From: Coriobacteriaceae bacterium
Lineage (GTDB): Bacteria; Actinomycetota; Coriobacteriia; Coriobacteriales; Eggerthellaceae
DNA: 64,000 bases
Assembly: GCA_015062685.1 (NCBI GenBank)
Contig: SUUE01000001.1
Location: 23,704-87,703, forward strand
Direction of reading: 5' to 3'
The first letter of the stretch is position 1. Each line of letters opens with the position of its first letter. The translations under genes and the position numbers were made by a program. Under the pieces are notes generated by a model. That model was not told the DNA's origin, searched no databases, and saw nothing but the letters and a program-made list of their open reading frames with translations. Below are positions 8,703-17,950 of this stretch, one piece after another.

Positions 8703-9350
8703 GTGTTGGAAGAGGAACAGCAGAACTCACCTGAAACGGAACAAGTCTCCTCGCGCGTTATCACGATTCCCAACGTCATAACGTTCATCAGGCTTTGCAT
8801 GGCGCCCATAGCCTTTGCGCTCCTCGTTGGAGGCAACAACCTGGCGGCGTGTGCCGTGTTCTCGGCATCCGCGGCCACGGATTTCCTGGACGGGCTCATC
8901 GCGCGCAAGACGAACACGGTCTCCCGCGTGGGCCAGTTGCTCGACCCCATGGTCGACAGGCTCCTCATGATATGCGCCGTGCTCGGGCTCCTCATCATCG
9001 GGTGGCTGCCGGTGTGGATCGTCGCCCTCGTGCTCATCCGCGATGCTGTGCTCGTGATAGGTGCCGCCTACCTCTTCAAGCGCTATAAGATCCGCGTGCC
9101 CGTCGTCTATGCGGGCAAGGTGGCCACGACGTTCCTGTTCGTGGGCCTCGCCGGGATCATGCTCAACATGCCCCTCGTGAGCGGGCTGGGGTGGTGCGAC
9201 ATAGCGTGGCTGCCCGGTTTCAACAACGCGATGTGCTCGTGGGGTATCTGGTTAATTTACATTGGGTTGTGCATTGGCGTATGCACGACCATATATTATG
9301 TGGTCAAAGCATATGGCGAGTTTAGGAAAGCTCGTCTCGAAAGGCGATAA
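8703..9350 (+). CDS. CDP-alcohol phosphatidyltransferase (PgsA-like, first of two)
   Basis: This membrane enzyme displaces CMP from a CDP-lipid. The family motif D-G-x2-A-R-x8-G-x3-D-x3-D is intact (D-F-L-D-G-L-I-A-R ... G-Q-L-L-D-P-M-V-D), with about six helices. Upstream in-frame TTG (8634) and ATG (8649) codons exist, but only the GTG at 8703 has a good ribosome site (GGAGAAGG at 8689-8696), giving 215 residues. A second PgsA domain lies in the fusion at 44139-45278, so this copy may use another alcohol or make cardiolipin-type lipid. Its stop overlaps the next start by one base (TAATG). Confidence 0.8.
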   Translation: MLEEEQQNSPETEQVSSRVITIPNVITFIRLCMAPIAFALLVGGNNLAACAVFSASAATDFLDGLIARKTNTVSRVGQLLDPMVDRLLMICAVLGLLIIGWLPVWIVALVLIRDAVLVIGAAYLFKRYKIRVPVVYAGKVATTFLFVGLAGIMLNMPLVSGLGWCDIAWLPGFNNAMCSWGIWLIYIGLCIGVCTTIYYVVKAYGEFRKARLERR

Positions 9351-11692
9351 TGGCACAAAGCTCGAACAGGAAACCGAGCACGCGGTCCGAGTCGAGCGCC
9401 AGCAGGCGCTCCCGTTCCTCGGCGAGCTCGAGGTCAACTAGCTCGTCGCGCTCGGGCGGTTCTCGCTCGCGCTCCAACTCCACCGGCGCGAAGAAGACCT
9501 CTTCCCAGCGAAGGAGCTCTTCGAGCGCTCAGTCCGGGAGAAAGGCGCAGGGCAACCGCACGGCCCAGAAGGGCAGGGCGGGGGCCAGCGCAGGTTCGCA
9601 ACGCCGCGCGAGCCAGCAACGCGGCCGCGGCTCTTCGGGTAACGGCGCGCGCTATTCGAAGAAGCATGCGCCCGTTTCGGCGTATTCCCTCGGCGGGGCC
9701 GCTACGATGGGCGACAAGGCGAGGAACCTCGCGTCGTCGATCTTCGAAAACAAGATCGTCACGGCCGTAATCGCGGTCGTGTTGGTGCTCCTGCTCGCGG
9801 GCGCGGTGGACGCCATCGCGAACAACGGCAAGGCTTACGGCAACGTCTCGATCAACGGCATGGACGTCGGGGGCATGAACAAGGAGCAGATGAAGTCAGC
9901 CCTCGAGCAGTCGTTCGGCGAGCGCGTCAAGGCAACGGAGGTGACCCTCAACGCCGATGAGCAGAGCTCGAGCGCGTCGAGCAGCAAGGAGCTGAGCGGC
10001 GAATCGGACCGCGACCTGCTCGCCGAGTCAGTCGAGCCCGAGTATTCCGAGAAGACGACGACGTGGATGGCGACAGCCGATTCGCTCCAGGCCGGGTTCG
10101 ACTACGATGCCGCCATCGACGAGGCCATGGCGGCGGGAAGGGCAGGGGGCCCGTTCGGCCGACTTGCGCTCATGCTCACCAAGGCCGACGTGCCCATGGA
10201 CGTTCGCTTCGACGGCAAGTCGTTCGAATCGCTCGCCTCCAACATCGATAAATCGATTGGCGACACGCGCGTGGACGCTACGGCCATCATCGAGGACGGC
10301 GAGGCGCGTGTCCTGCCGGGCCGCGATGGCAAGATGGTCGATCGAAACTGGTTGGACAGCGAGCTGAAGAAAGCGTTCATGTCCGAGCAGAACAAGGTCA
10401 GCCTCGTGGTATCCGCCGTGCCGGCGGCTTCGCGCACCTCGACGGAGCAGGCCCAGGCCGCATGCGACGCCATCAACCGCGCGCTCGACGCCAACGTCAC
10501 GTTCACGTACCAGTCGAGCAATTGGTCTCCCGACCATAACGACCTGGCATCATGGACCAGGGTGAACGTCGTGACCGATAACGGGAACAGTAGGCTCGAA
10601 ATCGTCATCGACCCGTCGGTGGCATCGCAGGACCTCGTAAAGGGCCTCAACGCCACGGTGTCCTCCGATGACGTCGTGGTCAAGTTCGAGGTGAACGGCG
10701 ACGACGTGCGCGTTCACACGAGCGGTTCGGGCATGATCCCCGAAATCGATTCCGCCATCAAGGAGCTCGAGGACAAGCTCTACGGGGAAAACGGCTACGG
10801 CTGGAACACCAAGGTCTCGCCCGACATCCAGATTGCAGTCGGGCAAACGGACGCCCCCGAGTCGCTCACGTTCGACGAGGCGCTCAGCCTGGGCCTCATC
10901 ACGGTGATCGGCGAGTACACGACCGAGTTCTCAGACTATGAAGGCACCGAGAACAGGAACCATAACATCAAGCTGTGCGCCGACCTGCTCAACAACACGG
11001 TCGCGGAAGCTAACGGCGGCGTCTGGAGCTTCAACGACCATACCGGCGACACCAACCAGGACCCGCCGTTCGCTTCCGCTGGCTCCATCGTCAACGGCGA
11101 GTACGTCGACTCGGTGGGCGGTGGCGTCTGCCAGGTGGCGACGACCGTCTTCAACGCCGTGTACGAGGCCGGCCTCGAGGTGAAGATGCGCTTCAACCAC
11201 ACGCTGTACATCGCGAGCTACCCAGACGGCCGCGACGCCTCTGTGAACTACCCCGACCGCGACTTCATCTGGATCAACCAGCTGCCGAGCGACGTGCTGC
11301 TCAAGACATCGCACACCGACACCTCAGTCACCGCGCAGCTCTACAGCGTCTACACGGGCTACCGCGTGGAGACCGAAGAGGGCACGTGGGAGGAAGGAGC
11401 GAAGTTCGGAACGTCGTTCGAAACCGACGCCAACCTCGCGAGCGGTCAGTATTACCAGAAGAAGAACGGTAAGGACGGCAAGAAGTACTCGGTTACAAGG
11501 TACGTCTACGACAAGGACGGCACCTTGATCGCGAAGAACCTCTTCACTTCCGACTACACGCCGGAGGACGAAGTGTTCGTGGTCGGCCCTGGCACCGACA
11601 CGAGCAAGCTGGGCAGCCACGCCGCCGCCGAAGCCGCGACCGCGACTGGAAGTGACGCCTCGCTCAACGGCGGCGCCACGTCGATTTACTAA
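9350..11692 (+). CDS. VanW-family membrane-anchored cell-wall protein
   Basis: This 780-residue protein has a Ser/Arg/Gly-rich, probably disordered cytoplasmic segment (1 to ~115), one membrane helix (~135-155) and a large outside part. Residues ~510-640 form the VanW domain, recognised by S-x-N-D-H-T-G ... G-G-G-V-C-Q-V-A-T-T-V-F-N-A. Two peptidoglycan-binding-4-like repeats probably precede it, as is common in the family. VanW proteins are surface proteins of uncertain biochemistry, some linked to glycopeptide resistance clusters; no van ligase genes are near. It is translationally coupled to the phosphatidyltransferase and followed by a D,D-carboxypeptidase, which supports an envelope role. 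Confidence 0.8.
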   Translation: MAQSSNRKPSTRSESSASRRSRSSASSRSTSSSRSGGSRSRSNSTGAKKTSSQRRSSSSAQSGRKAQGNRTAQKGRAGASAGSQRRASQQRGRGSSGNGARYSKKHAPVSAYSLGGAATMGDKARNLASSIFENKIVTAVIAVVLVLLLAGAVDAIANNGKAYGNVSINGMDVGGMNKEQMKSALEQSFGERVKATEVTLNADEQSSSASSSKELSGESDRDLLAESVEPEYSEKTTTWMATADSLQAGFDYDAAIDEAMAAGRAGGPFGRLALMLTKADVPMDVRFDGKSFESLASNIDKSIGDTRVDATAIIEDGEARVLPGRDGKMVDRNWLDSELKKAFMSEQNKVSLVVSAVPAASRTSTEQAQAACDAINRALDANVTFTYQSSNWSPDHNDLASWTRVNVVTDNGNSRLEIVIDPSVASQDLVKGLNATVSSDDVVVKFEVNGDDVRVHTSGSGMIPEIDSAIKELEDKLYGENGYGWNTKVSPDIQIAVGQTDAPESLTFDEALSLGLITVIGEYTTEFSDYEGTENRNHNIKLCADLLNNTVAEANGGVWSFNDHTGDTNQDPPFASAGSIVNGEYVDSVGGGVCQVATTVFNAVYEAGLEVKMRFNHTLYIASYPDGRDASVNYPDRDFIWINQLPSDVLLKTSHTDTSVTAQLYSVYTGYRVETEEGTWEEGAKFGTSFETDANLASGQYYQKKNGKDGKKYSVTRYVYDKDGTLIAKNLFTSDYTPEDEVFVVGPGTDTSKLGSHAAAEAATATGSDASLNGGATSIY

Positions 11693-11709
11693 CGGGAGAC
11701 AGTATTCAG

Positions 11710-13116
11710 GTGCTTGAAAACAGTTCCATATCTCGTAATGTCAAGGTGGCCGCAGTCATCGCATGGGCGCTGCTCGCGGCCCTCGCCTTGGCCCTCGTCA
11801 TGCCGCGCATCGCGCAGGCCGAAGTTAAGAGGGCGGACGTCATCGCGGGCAAAACCGTGGAGGAGCGAGACCTCAGCGTTGCGGATTGCCCCTCGATTGA
11901 CGCGAAGTTCGCAGCTCTCGTCTCGTCCGATGGCTCAGTGCTCTTCGCCCGAAGCGCCGACGAGCAATCGCAGATAGCTTCCATCACGAAGGTCATGACG
12001 GCCATCGTCGCGCTCGACAACGCGAAGGAAGGCACGCGCGTCGTGGTGAGCGAACGCGCAGCGACCGTCGGCGAATCGAGCGCGAACCTGATAAAGGGCG
12101 ACTCGATGGACCTCGATTCGGCATTGAAAGCGTTGCTCGTGCCCTCGGGCAACGATGCAGCCATCGCCATTGCCGAGACCGTCGGGAGTCAGATGATAGC
12201 CGCCAACCCGTCGCTGGGTTCCGACCCGGTGCAGGTGTTCGTCGACGCGATGAACCAGAAAGCGGCCTCGCTCGGGTGCACCGACACGCTGTACGAGAAC
12301 CCCCACGGCCTCGATGACGGCGAGTTCGCCGGGAACCTCCACAGCACGGCGAACGACCAGGCGAAAGTGGCCCAATGCGCCATGACGTACGATGCCATCC
12401 GCTCGATCGTCGGCGGCGGTTCCACCACGATCACCGTCGATAGGGACGGTTCCAAAGCGGCGGTCGAGCTCGAGACGACCGACGAGCTGCTCGAGATGTA
12501 CGACGCCGCCATTGGCATCAAGACCGGCGTAACCGACCTTGCGGGTCCATCGTTCATGGGCGCAGCGAACAAGGACGGCCGCGAGCTTTACGCGATCGTG
12601 CTCGGGTCGAGCGACGAACTACAGCGCTTCCGCGATGCGAAGACGCTCTTCGAGTGGGCATACGAGCATGTGAGCGAAGTAAAGCTCTCCAACACGTCCG
12701 AGAGCACGAGCATGAACGCCGCGGGCCTGACCGGAAACGTTCCCGTGTTCGCGGAGGTGTCGCACGGCGACTGGATCGACAAGACGATCAAAGCCACGCT
12801 CGCGACCCCCGATGCGGGCATTACCGTGTTCGACTTGGACGGCAACGTGACGCAGTCGGTGACCCTAGACGACCTGCACGGCAACGTGAAGGCAGGCCAG
12901 AAGGTGGGCGAGGTCGTGTTCTACCAGAAGAACAGGGAAGTGGCAAGGCAGGACCTCGTGGCCTGCGAGACCGTGGAGGCCCCGAATGCCATCGACGCGC
13001 TGTCCGTATCTTGGGACCGCTTCATCGGCGGCTTTAGCGGCAAGGCCGAACGGGCCGATTCCAAAATCTACAGCGTGATGCCCATCATCAGCAATCACAG
13101 ATCGAACGCAGCGTAG
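11710..13116 (+). CDS. Serine-type D-Ala-D-Ala carboxypeptidase (peptidase S11, DacF-like)
   Basis: This enzyme trims the terminal D-Ala from peptidoglycan stem peptides outside the membrane. All three penicillin-binding motifs are visible: S91-I-T-K94, S146-G-N148 and K271-T-G273. An N-terminal signal helix spans ~12-37 and ends A-Q-A. The C-terminal ~110 residues fit the PBP5_C-type beta domain. The start is GTG at 11710, 17 bp after the VanW gene. The 468-residue length is slightly above the usual ~400-440. Confidence 0.9.
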   Translation: MLENSSISRNVKVAAVIAWALLAALALALVMPRIAQAEVKRADVIAGKTVEERDLSVADCPSIDAKFAALVSSDGSVLFARSADEQSQIASITKVMTAIVALDNAKEGTRVVVSERAATVGESSANLIKGDSMDLDSALKALLVPSGNDAAIAIAETVGSQMIAANPSLGSDPVQVFVDAMNQKAASLGCTDTLYENPHGLDDGEFAGNLHSTANDQAKVAQCAMTYDAIRSIVGGGSTTITVDRDGSKAAVELETTDELLEMYDAAIGIKTGVTDLAGPSFMGAANKDGRELYAIVLGSSDELQRFRDAKTLFEWAYEHVSEVKLSNTSESTSMNAAGLTGNVPVFAEVSHGDWIDKTIKATLATPDAGITVFDLDGNVTQSVTLDDLHGNVKAGQKVGEVVFYQKNREVARQDLVACETVEAPNAIDALSVSWDRFIGGFSGKAERADSKIYSVMPIISNHRSNAA

Positions 13117-13147
13117 CCCGGTTTACGCACCATTGGAGGAGAACGAT

Positions 13148-13591
13148 ATGACGCAGACATGCCCAATTTGCAACAACGCGATCGAGGACGGAGCCTCGAA
13201 GTGCCCGGCATGCGGTTACCACATCATGGGGTCCACGGAGAGCTTCAAGCCCGTCTTCCTCACGACGGGTTCCGAGCTTCCGCGCTCTGACGTCGAGGAG
13301 CGCTTCGAGCTTCGCGTCGTGAGGGGCCCGCAGACGGGCATCGACATCAGGCTTCACAAGGGAGAGCTGAGCGTGGGGCGCGATCCCAACTGCGACATAT
13401 TCCTCAACGACATGACGGTTTCGCGCCTGCATGCTCATATTGAGGTTTCGGCCGACGGTTGCATCATCCGCGATGCGAACTCCTTCAACGGGGTGTGGGT
13501 GAACGACCGCATGACGGATACGTGCCTGCTCAGGTCGGGCGACGTCGTCCAGATCGGCGCTTTCTGCCTCGTGTACAGGGAGCGTCCGTAA
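13148..13591 (+). CDS. Zinc-ribbon plus FHA-domain protein
   Basis: The N-terminus has a short zinc ribbon (C-P-I-C ... C-P-A-C in the first 20 residues) and residues ~50-140 form a forkhead-associated domain, with G-R-D-x-x-C-D-I near the phosphothreonine pocket, then S-R-L-H-A and N-x-F-N-G-V-W-V-N. Such domains bind phosphothreonine made by Ser/Thr kinases; none is seen here. The ATG at 13148 is chosen over the in-frame TTG at 13133 because GGAGGA (13135-13140) sits 7 bases before it. A GC-rich hairpin without U-run (13605-13626) separates it from iorA. Confidence 0.85.
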   Translation: MTQTCPICNNAIEDGASKCPACGYHIMGSTESFKPVFLTTGSELPRSDVEERFELRVVRGPQTGIDIRLHKGELSVGRDPNCDIFLNDMTVSRLHAHIEVSADGCIIRDANSFNGVWVNDRMTDTCLLRSGDVVQIGAFCLVYRERP

Positions 13592-13655
13592 GCATGAACA
13601 GCTCGCCCCGGTGCGTTTCCCGGGGCGGTCGAGATAAAAGAGAGGGGCGGCATCA

Positions 13656-15419
13656 ATGCAGCTGATGTCAGGAAACGAGGCAATAGCTAGGGGAGCATGG
13701 GAGGCAGGCGCGTCCGTTGGCGTGGCGTACCCCGGCACCCCGTCCACCGAGACGCTCGAGGCGTTCGCGCGCTACGAGGACGTTTACGCCGAGTGGTGCA
13801 CGAATGAGAAGGTGGCCGTGGAAGTGGGCGTCGGCGCGTCCGCGGCGGGCGCGCGCGTCCTCGCCACCATGAAGCACGTAGGCGTCAACGTCGCGGCCGA
13901 CCCGCTCCTGACCGCCGCGTACACAGGCGTCAACGGGGGCTTCGTAATCCTGGCTGCAGACGACCCCGGCATGTACTCCTCGCAGAACGAGCAGGACTCG
14001 CACTTCTACGGGCTCGCCGCGCACATCCCCGTGCTGGATCCCGCGGATTCGCAGGAGGCGCTCGAGTTCACGAAGGCCGCCTACGGCCTCTCCGAGCGCT
14101 TCGACGTGCCGTTCATCATCCGCTCGACCGTGCGCGTCTCGCATACGAAAACCCCCGTGGAGCCGGGGGAGAAGCTCGCATACGAGATGCCCGAGTACGA
14201 GAAGGATCCCGCGAAGTGGGTCATGATGCCCGCATTTGCCAAGCCCCGCAGAAAGGTTCAGCTCGAACGCGACGAGGAGCTGAGGGCCTTTGCGGATAGC
14301 TGCGAATTCAACAAGGTCATCGAGAAGGGGAGAGCAGTTGGCGTCGTCTGCGCGGGCGCCGTTTACCAGCACGTAGTCGAGGCCCTGCCCGATGCAACGG
14401 TGCTCAAGCTCGGCATGACCTGGCCTCTTCCCGAGAACACGATCCGCGAGCTCGCCAAGAGCGTCGAGAGGCTCTACGTCATCGAAGAGGGTTCCGAGTA
14501 CCTGACCAACCAGGTGCGCTCGCTCGGCGTCGCCGTGAGCGCATTCGAGAGGGAGCTGCCCCGCGACGGCGAGCTCTCGCCCGGCCTCATAAGCTACGCA
14601 TTCGGCGTGGACGTGCCGGGGCACATCGAGACCCCGGGCGACGTTCCGGGAAGGCCGCCCGCGCTTTGCGCCGGCTGCCCCCACCGCCTCGTGTTCAAGG
14701 AGCTCTCGCGCATAAAGGCAATCGTCACCGGCGACATCGGCTGCTACACGCTCGGCGCGCTTCCGCCCCTCGCCGCCATGGACACGTGCGTGGACATGGG
14801 CGCTTCGGTATCGATGTCGCATGGGTTCGAGATCGCCCTCGCCCAGAAGGAGCATAGGCCTGTCGTGGCAGTCATCGGCGATTCCACGTTCGCTCATTCG
14901 GGACTGTCGTCGCTCATAACGACGGTTTACAACAGGGGAGCAGGCACCGTCTGCATCCTCGACAACAGAACGACGGCTATGACGGGCCGCCAGGGCAACC
15001 CCTTCAACGGCGTGACGCTCCAGAACCGGCCGAGCAGGGAGCTCGACCTCATGGGCATCCTCCAGGCGCTCGGCATCGAGCACGTTTCCCTCGTTGACCC
15101 GCATGACGCCAAGGCTGTGCGCCAGGCGCTCAAGACCGCCACGAAGGACCAGGCCGACGAGCTTTCGGTCATTGTGTTCAAGGCGCCCTGCGTGCTCCTG
15201 CACCGCGAACGGAAGCCGTATTACTACGTGAACGCTGACTGCCGAGCATGCGGCGTCTGCACGGGCCTGGGGTGCCCCGCCATTTCGAAAGACCCCGAAT
15301 CGGGCTTCGCGAGCATCGACAGCCTTCAGTGCATCGGCTGCGGCCAGTGCGCACAATACTGCGGCTTCGACGCCATTGAGCAAATACCAGCATCTTCGGC
15401 AAAGGAGGTGGCACGATGA
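13656..15419 (+). CDS. iorA: Indolepyruvate:ferredoxin oxidoreductase, alpha subunit
   Basis: IorA oxidises aryl-pyruvates from aromatic amino acid transamination to aryl-acetyl-CoA and passes electrons to ferredoxin. The 587 residues hold the pyrimidine-binding half (A-Y-P-G-T-P-S-T-E at the start), a central C-x-G-C-P-H segment, the TPP-binding half with G-D-I-G-C-Y and G-D-S-T-F, and two C-terminal [4Fe-4S] motifs (C-R-A-C-G-V-C and C-I-G-C-G-Q-C-A-Q-Y-C). It overlaps iorB by four bases (ATGA). The reduced ferredoxin could feed the Ech hydrogenase nearby, which is inference. Confidence 0.95.
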   Translation: MQLMSGNEAIARGAWEAGASVGVAYPGTPSTETLEAFARYEDVYAEWCTNEKVAVEVGVGASAAGARVLATMKHVGVNVAADPLLTAAYTGVNGGFVILAADDPGMYSSQNEQDSHFYGLAAHIPVLDPADSQEALEFTKAAYGLSERFDVPFIIRSTVRVSHTKTPVEPGEKLAYEMPEYEKDPAKWVMMPAFAKPRRKVQLERDEELRAFADSCEFNKVIEKGRAVGVVCAGAVYQHVVEALPDATVLKLGMTWPLPENTIRELAKSVERLYVIEEGSEYLTNQVRSLGVAVSAFERELPRDGELSPGLISYAFGVDVPGHIETPGDVPGRPPALCAGCPHRLVFKELSRIKAIVTGDIGCYTLGALPPLAAMDTCVDMGASVSMSHGFEIALAQKEHRPVVAVIGDSTFAHSGLSSLITTVYNRGAGTVCILDNRTTAMTGRQGNPFNGVTLQNRPSRELDLMGILQALGIEHVSLVDPHDAKAVRQALKTATKDQADELSVIVFKAPCVLLHRERKPYYYVNADCRACGVCTGLGCPAISKDPESGFASIDSLQCIGCGQCAQYCGFDAIEQIPASSAKEVAR

Positions 15420-15994
15420 GCGCTACGACGGTTCTTCTTTGCGGCGTGGGTGGCCAGGGAACGATTCTTGCTGCAGACCTGCTTGCGCGCGCGGCGCTCG
15501 AGGCCGGCTTCGAGGTGAAGGTGAGTGAGATCCACGGCATGGCCCAGCGCGGCGGTGCTGTGACGACGGTGGTGCGCTTCGGCGACGAGGTGTCGACGAT
15601 GGTCGCCGATACGGGCGCAGCGGATTGCATCGTGTCGTTCGAGACCACCGAGGCGCTAAGGAACATATCCTTCCTCAGGGAGGGCGGCTATCTTCTCGTT
15701 GCCGACGAGACAATAAAGCCGCTTCCGGTTGCGTGCGGGCGCGCGAGCATGCCCGCAAACGCCCGCGGAAAGCTCGACTCATGGAACGCCGTCCTCATTC
15801 CTGCGCATGACCTCGCCGTGAAGGCAGGCAACGCGAAATGCGAGAACGTGGCCATCCTCGGCGCACTCGAGTCGCGCCTCGGCTTCGGTTCCGATATATG
15901 GGCCCACGTCATCGAGGGCCGCGTGCCCCCGAAGACCGTGGAGGCGAACTTGACCGCTTTCGAGCTCGGATTGGGTTTCGCGAATGGGCGATAG
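15416..15994 (+). CDS. iorB: Indolepyruvate:ferredoxin oxidoreductase, beta subunit
   Basis: This is the gamma-type partner of IorA that completes the 2-oxoacid:ferredoxin oxidoreductase. The N-terminus reads G-V-G-G-Q-G-T-I-L-A-A, followed by E-I-H-G-M-A-Q-R-G-G, both typical of the POR/KOR gamma family. The length of 192 residues is normal. It overlaps iorA by 4 bp and the following gene by 11 bp, so the three are one transcription unit. Confidence 0.94.
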   Translation: MSATTVLLCGVGGQGTILAADLLARAALEAGFEVKVSEIHGMAQRGGAVTTVVRFGDEVSTMVADTGAADCIVSFETTEALRNISFLREGGYLLVADETIKPLPVACGRASMPANARGKLDSWNAVLIPAHDLAVKAGNAKCENVAILGALESRLGFGSDIWAHVIEGRVPPKTVEANLTAFELGLGFANGR

Positions 15995-16901
15995 CCAGCT
16001 CGTCGGCAGGTTCGCCCCGTCCCCGACGGGGCGCATGCACGCTGGCAACATCTTTGCGGCGCTCATGTGCTGGCTCATAGTGAAATCGCGCGGTGGCCAG
16101 GTCGTGCTGCGAATCGAAGACCTCGACGTGCAGCGCTCCAAGCAGAGCTTCGCCGACCAGGTCATGTCGGATTTCGAGCTGCTCGGTCTCACGTGGGACA
16201 AGGGGCCGTTCTACCAGCAGGGCAGGGACGAAGCTTATAGGGCGGCATACGCAAAGCTCGAGGCCTTGGGCAAGGTGTATCCGTGCTTCTGCACCCGCGC
16301 CGACCTGCATGCTGCATCGGCTCCCCATAGGGGCGAGAAGCTCGTGTATCCGGGCACCTGCAGGGATCTCGGGGCCGATGAGGTCTCCAGACGATCCGAG
16401 GTGCGTGCACCCGCTTGGAGGCTCCGCGTCGATGACCGCGTGTATTCCTTCGACGACATGGTACAGGGCGGGTTCTCTCAGCAGCTCGAGCGCGATTGCG
16501 GCGACTACATCGTCAGACGCTCGGACGGCCTCTTCGCCTATCAGCTCGCCGTGGTGGTGGACGATGCGGAGCAGGGCGTCAACTGCGTCGTGCGCGGCAT
16601 GGACCTGCTCGTGAGTACGCCCCAGCAGATGTACCTCCAGGACTTGCTCGGCTACGAGCGCTGCTCGTATGCGCACGTTCCCCTCATAGTAGGGGAGAAG
16701 GACAGGCGGCTCTCGAAGCGCGACCACGACGCGGCGTTGGACGAGCTGCTCGCGCGCTTTGGATCCGCTGAAGGCGTCATAGGCCACATTGCATGGCTGG
16801 CAGGGCTACGCAGCGTTGACGAGCCGGTTTCGTGCGAGGAATTGCTCGAAGGGTTCGAGATCCCGAAGTTCCAGGACAACGTGCAGATTCTCTGGCGCTA
16901 A
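15984..16901 (+). CDS. gluQ: Glutamyl-Q tRNA(Asp) synthetase
   Basis: This truncated class I synthetase-like enzyme loads glutamate onto queuosine of tRNA(Asp) rather than onto a tRNA end. The F-A-P-S-P-T-G-R-M-H-A-G start is the HIGH-box region, L-S-K-R-D near residue 238 is the KMSKS equivalent, and the zinc site C-F-C ... Y-P-G-T-C is intact near residues 95-120. It lacks the anticodon-binding domain of true GltX (305 against ~480 residues). Overlap with iorB shows translational coupling. Confidence 0.88.
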   Translation: MGDSQLVGRFAPSPTGRMHAGNIFAALMCWLIVKSRGGQVVLRIEDLDVQRSKQSFADQVMSDFELLGLTWDKGPFYQQGRDEAYRAAYAKLEALGKVYPCFCTRADLHAASAPHRGEKLVYPGTCRDLGADEVSRRSEVRAPAWRLRVDDRVYSFDDMVQGGFSQQLERDCGDYIVRRSDGLFAYQLAVVVDDAEQGVNCVVRGMDLLVSTPQQMYLQDLLGYERCSYAHVPLIVGEKDRRLSKRDHDAALDELLARFGSAEGVIGHIAWLAGLRSVDEPVSCEELLEGFEIPKFQDNVQILWR

Positions 16902-16922
16902 ACGCGCCCTATGGTCCCTCGT

Positions 16923-17864
16923 TTAAAGGGCCAAAGTCATCGCGCCGCTCGCGAGGATGCCCGCCGCGTAGAACGCTCCGAGCACAATGTTCACGCTCAA
17001 GATCTGCGGCATTGCCTGCATCCTCCGCTCGGCGGTGAACGTGTTCGCGAACAGGGCCTTCAGGAGCGGGTAGGCTGCGAGGAGCATGAACGGCACGATG
17101 AGAAGCCCCGCGGTGAACCAGATTCCCAAGTTGAGGGCGATATCCGCCATCCAAACCACGAGGAAGGCCTTGTAGAGCAGAACCGATCGCTCGCGGCCGA
17201 GCAGCACGGGCAGCGTCTTTCTGCCGGCTGGCACGTCGCGCTCGATGTCACACGTGTTGTTCGTGAACATGATAAGCCCGATACCGATGATCGTTGGCAC
17301 CGACCAAAGGAGGACGGTGAAGTCGAGGACGCCCGTGAGCACCTGGTAGACCGCGAGAGGGATGAGGCCGCCCATGACCACGCCGCTCACGAGCTCACCA
17401 AGCGGCAGATAGGAAATCGGCGACTTCCCAGCCGAATAGAGGACGACGAACAGGGCACCTACGAGCGCTATGAAGAGCGGAACGAACCCCGCGTTCACGA
17501 TGGCGTAAACGCCCAGGACGAAGGCCACGGCGAGCATGCCGATGGCAAGGGCCAGGGCCGATTTCGGGTTCACGTTGTTGTAAACGAGCACGGCGTCAGA
17601 CGCGTCGACGTTGTCCTCCTCGGAGTCGGTGCCCTTCACGTAATCGTAGTAGTCGTTGAACGTGTTCACAGCCGATTGCATGAGCACGACGATAACGAGG
17701 AGGACTACGGCCATCGTGACGGAGACCTTCGAAACGAGCGAAGCCGCGCAAACCGCGATGAGCGTGGGCATGATCGCCGCCGGCCACGTGTGCGGGGCAG
17801 CGAGATTAAGCGCCATCTTAGCAGTAAGGCGCTCGTAAGATGTGTGGTTCGTTGATTGAGGCAT
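16923..17864 (-). CDS. menA: 1,4-dihydroxy-2-naphthoate polyprenyltransferase (menaquinone synthesis)
   Basis: This UbiA-family membrane enzyme attaches the isoprenoid tail to dihydroxynaphthoate. About nine helices are visible, with the first Asp-rich motif N-D-Y-Y-D-Y-x-x-G-T-D near residue 72 and the second, C-D-I-E-R-D-V-x-x-G-R-K-T, near 210. Conserved T-L-P-V-L-L-G follows. The 313 residues are normal. It stands alone and is convergent with gluQ, with only ~20 bp between the two stops. It implies a menaquinone-based anaerobic respiratory chain. Confidence 0.88.
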   Translation of the reverse strand: MPQSTNHTSYERLTAKMALNLAAPHTWPAAIMPTLIAVCAASLVSKVSVTMAVVLLVIVVLMQSAVNTFNDYYDYVKGTDSEEDNVDASDAVLVYNNVNPKSALALAIGMLAVAFVLGVYAIVNAGFVPLFIALVGALFVVLYSAGKSPISYLPLGELVSGVVMGGLIPLAVYQVLTGVLDFTVLLWSVPTIIGIGLIMFTNNTCDIERDVPAGRKTLPVLLGRERSVLLYKAFLVVWMADIALNLGIWFTAGLLIVPFMLLAAYPLLKALFANTFTAERRMQAMPQILSVNIVLGAFYAAGILASGAMTLAL

Positions 17865-17950
17865 AAGGGAATTCTAGCAATTTTCTCGCGGGCGTATAGA
17901 TATAATTCGAAATGTGATTGTTGTGCTTCGCATCATAGGGGTGTCTTTAG

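Noticed and set aside
13602-13631. Terminator between the FHA gene and iorA
   Set aside because: The GC-rich hairpin has no U-run and is only ~25 bp before iorA; it may be just leader structure.
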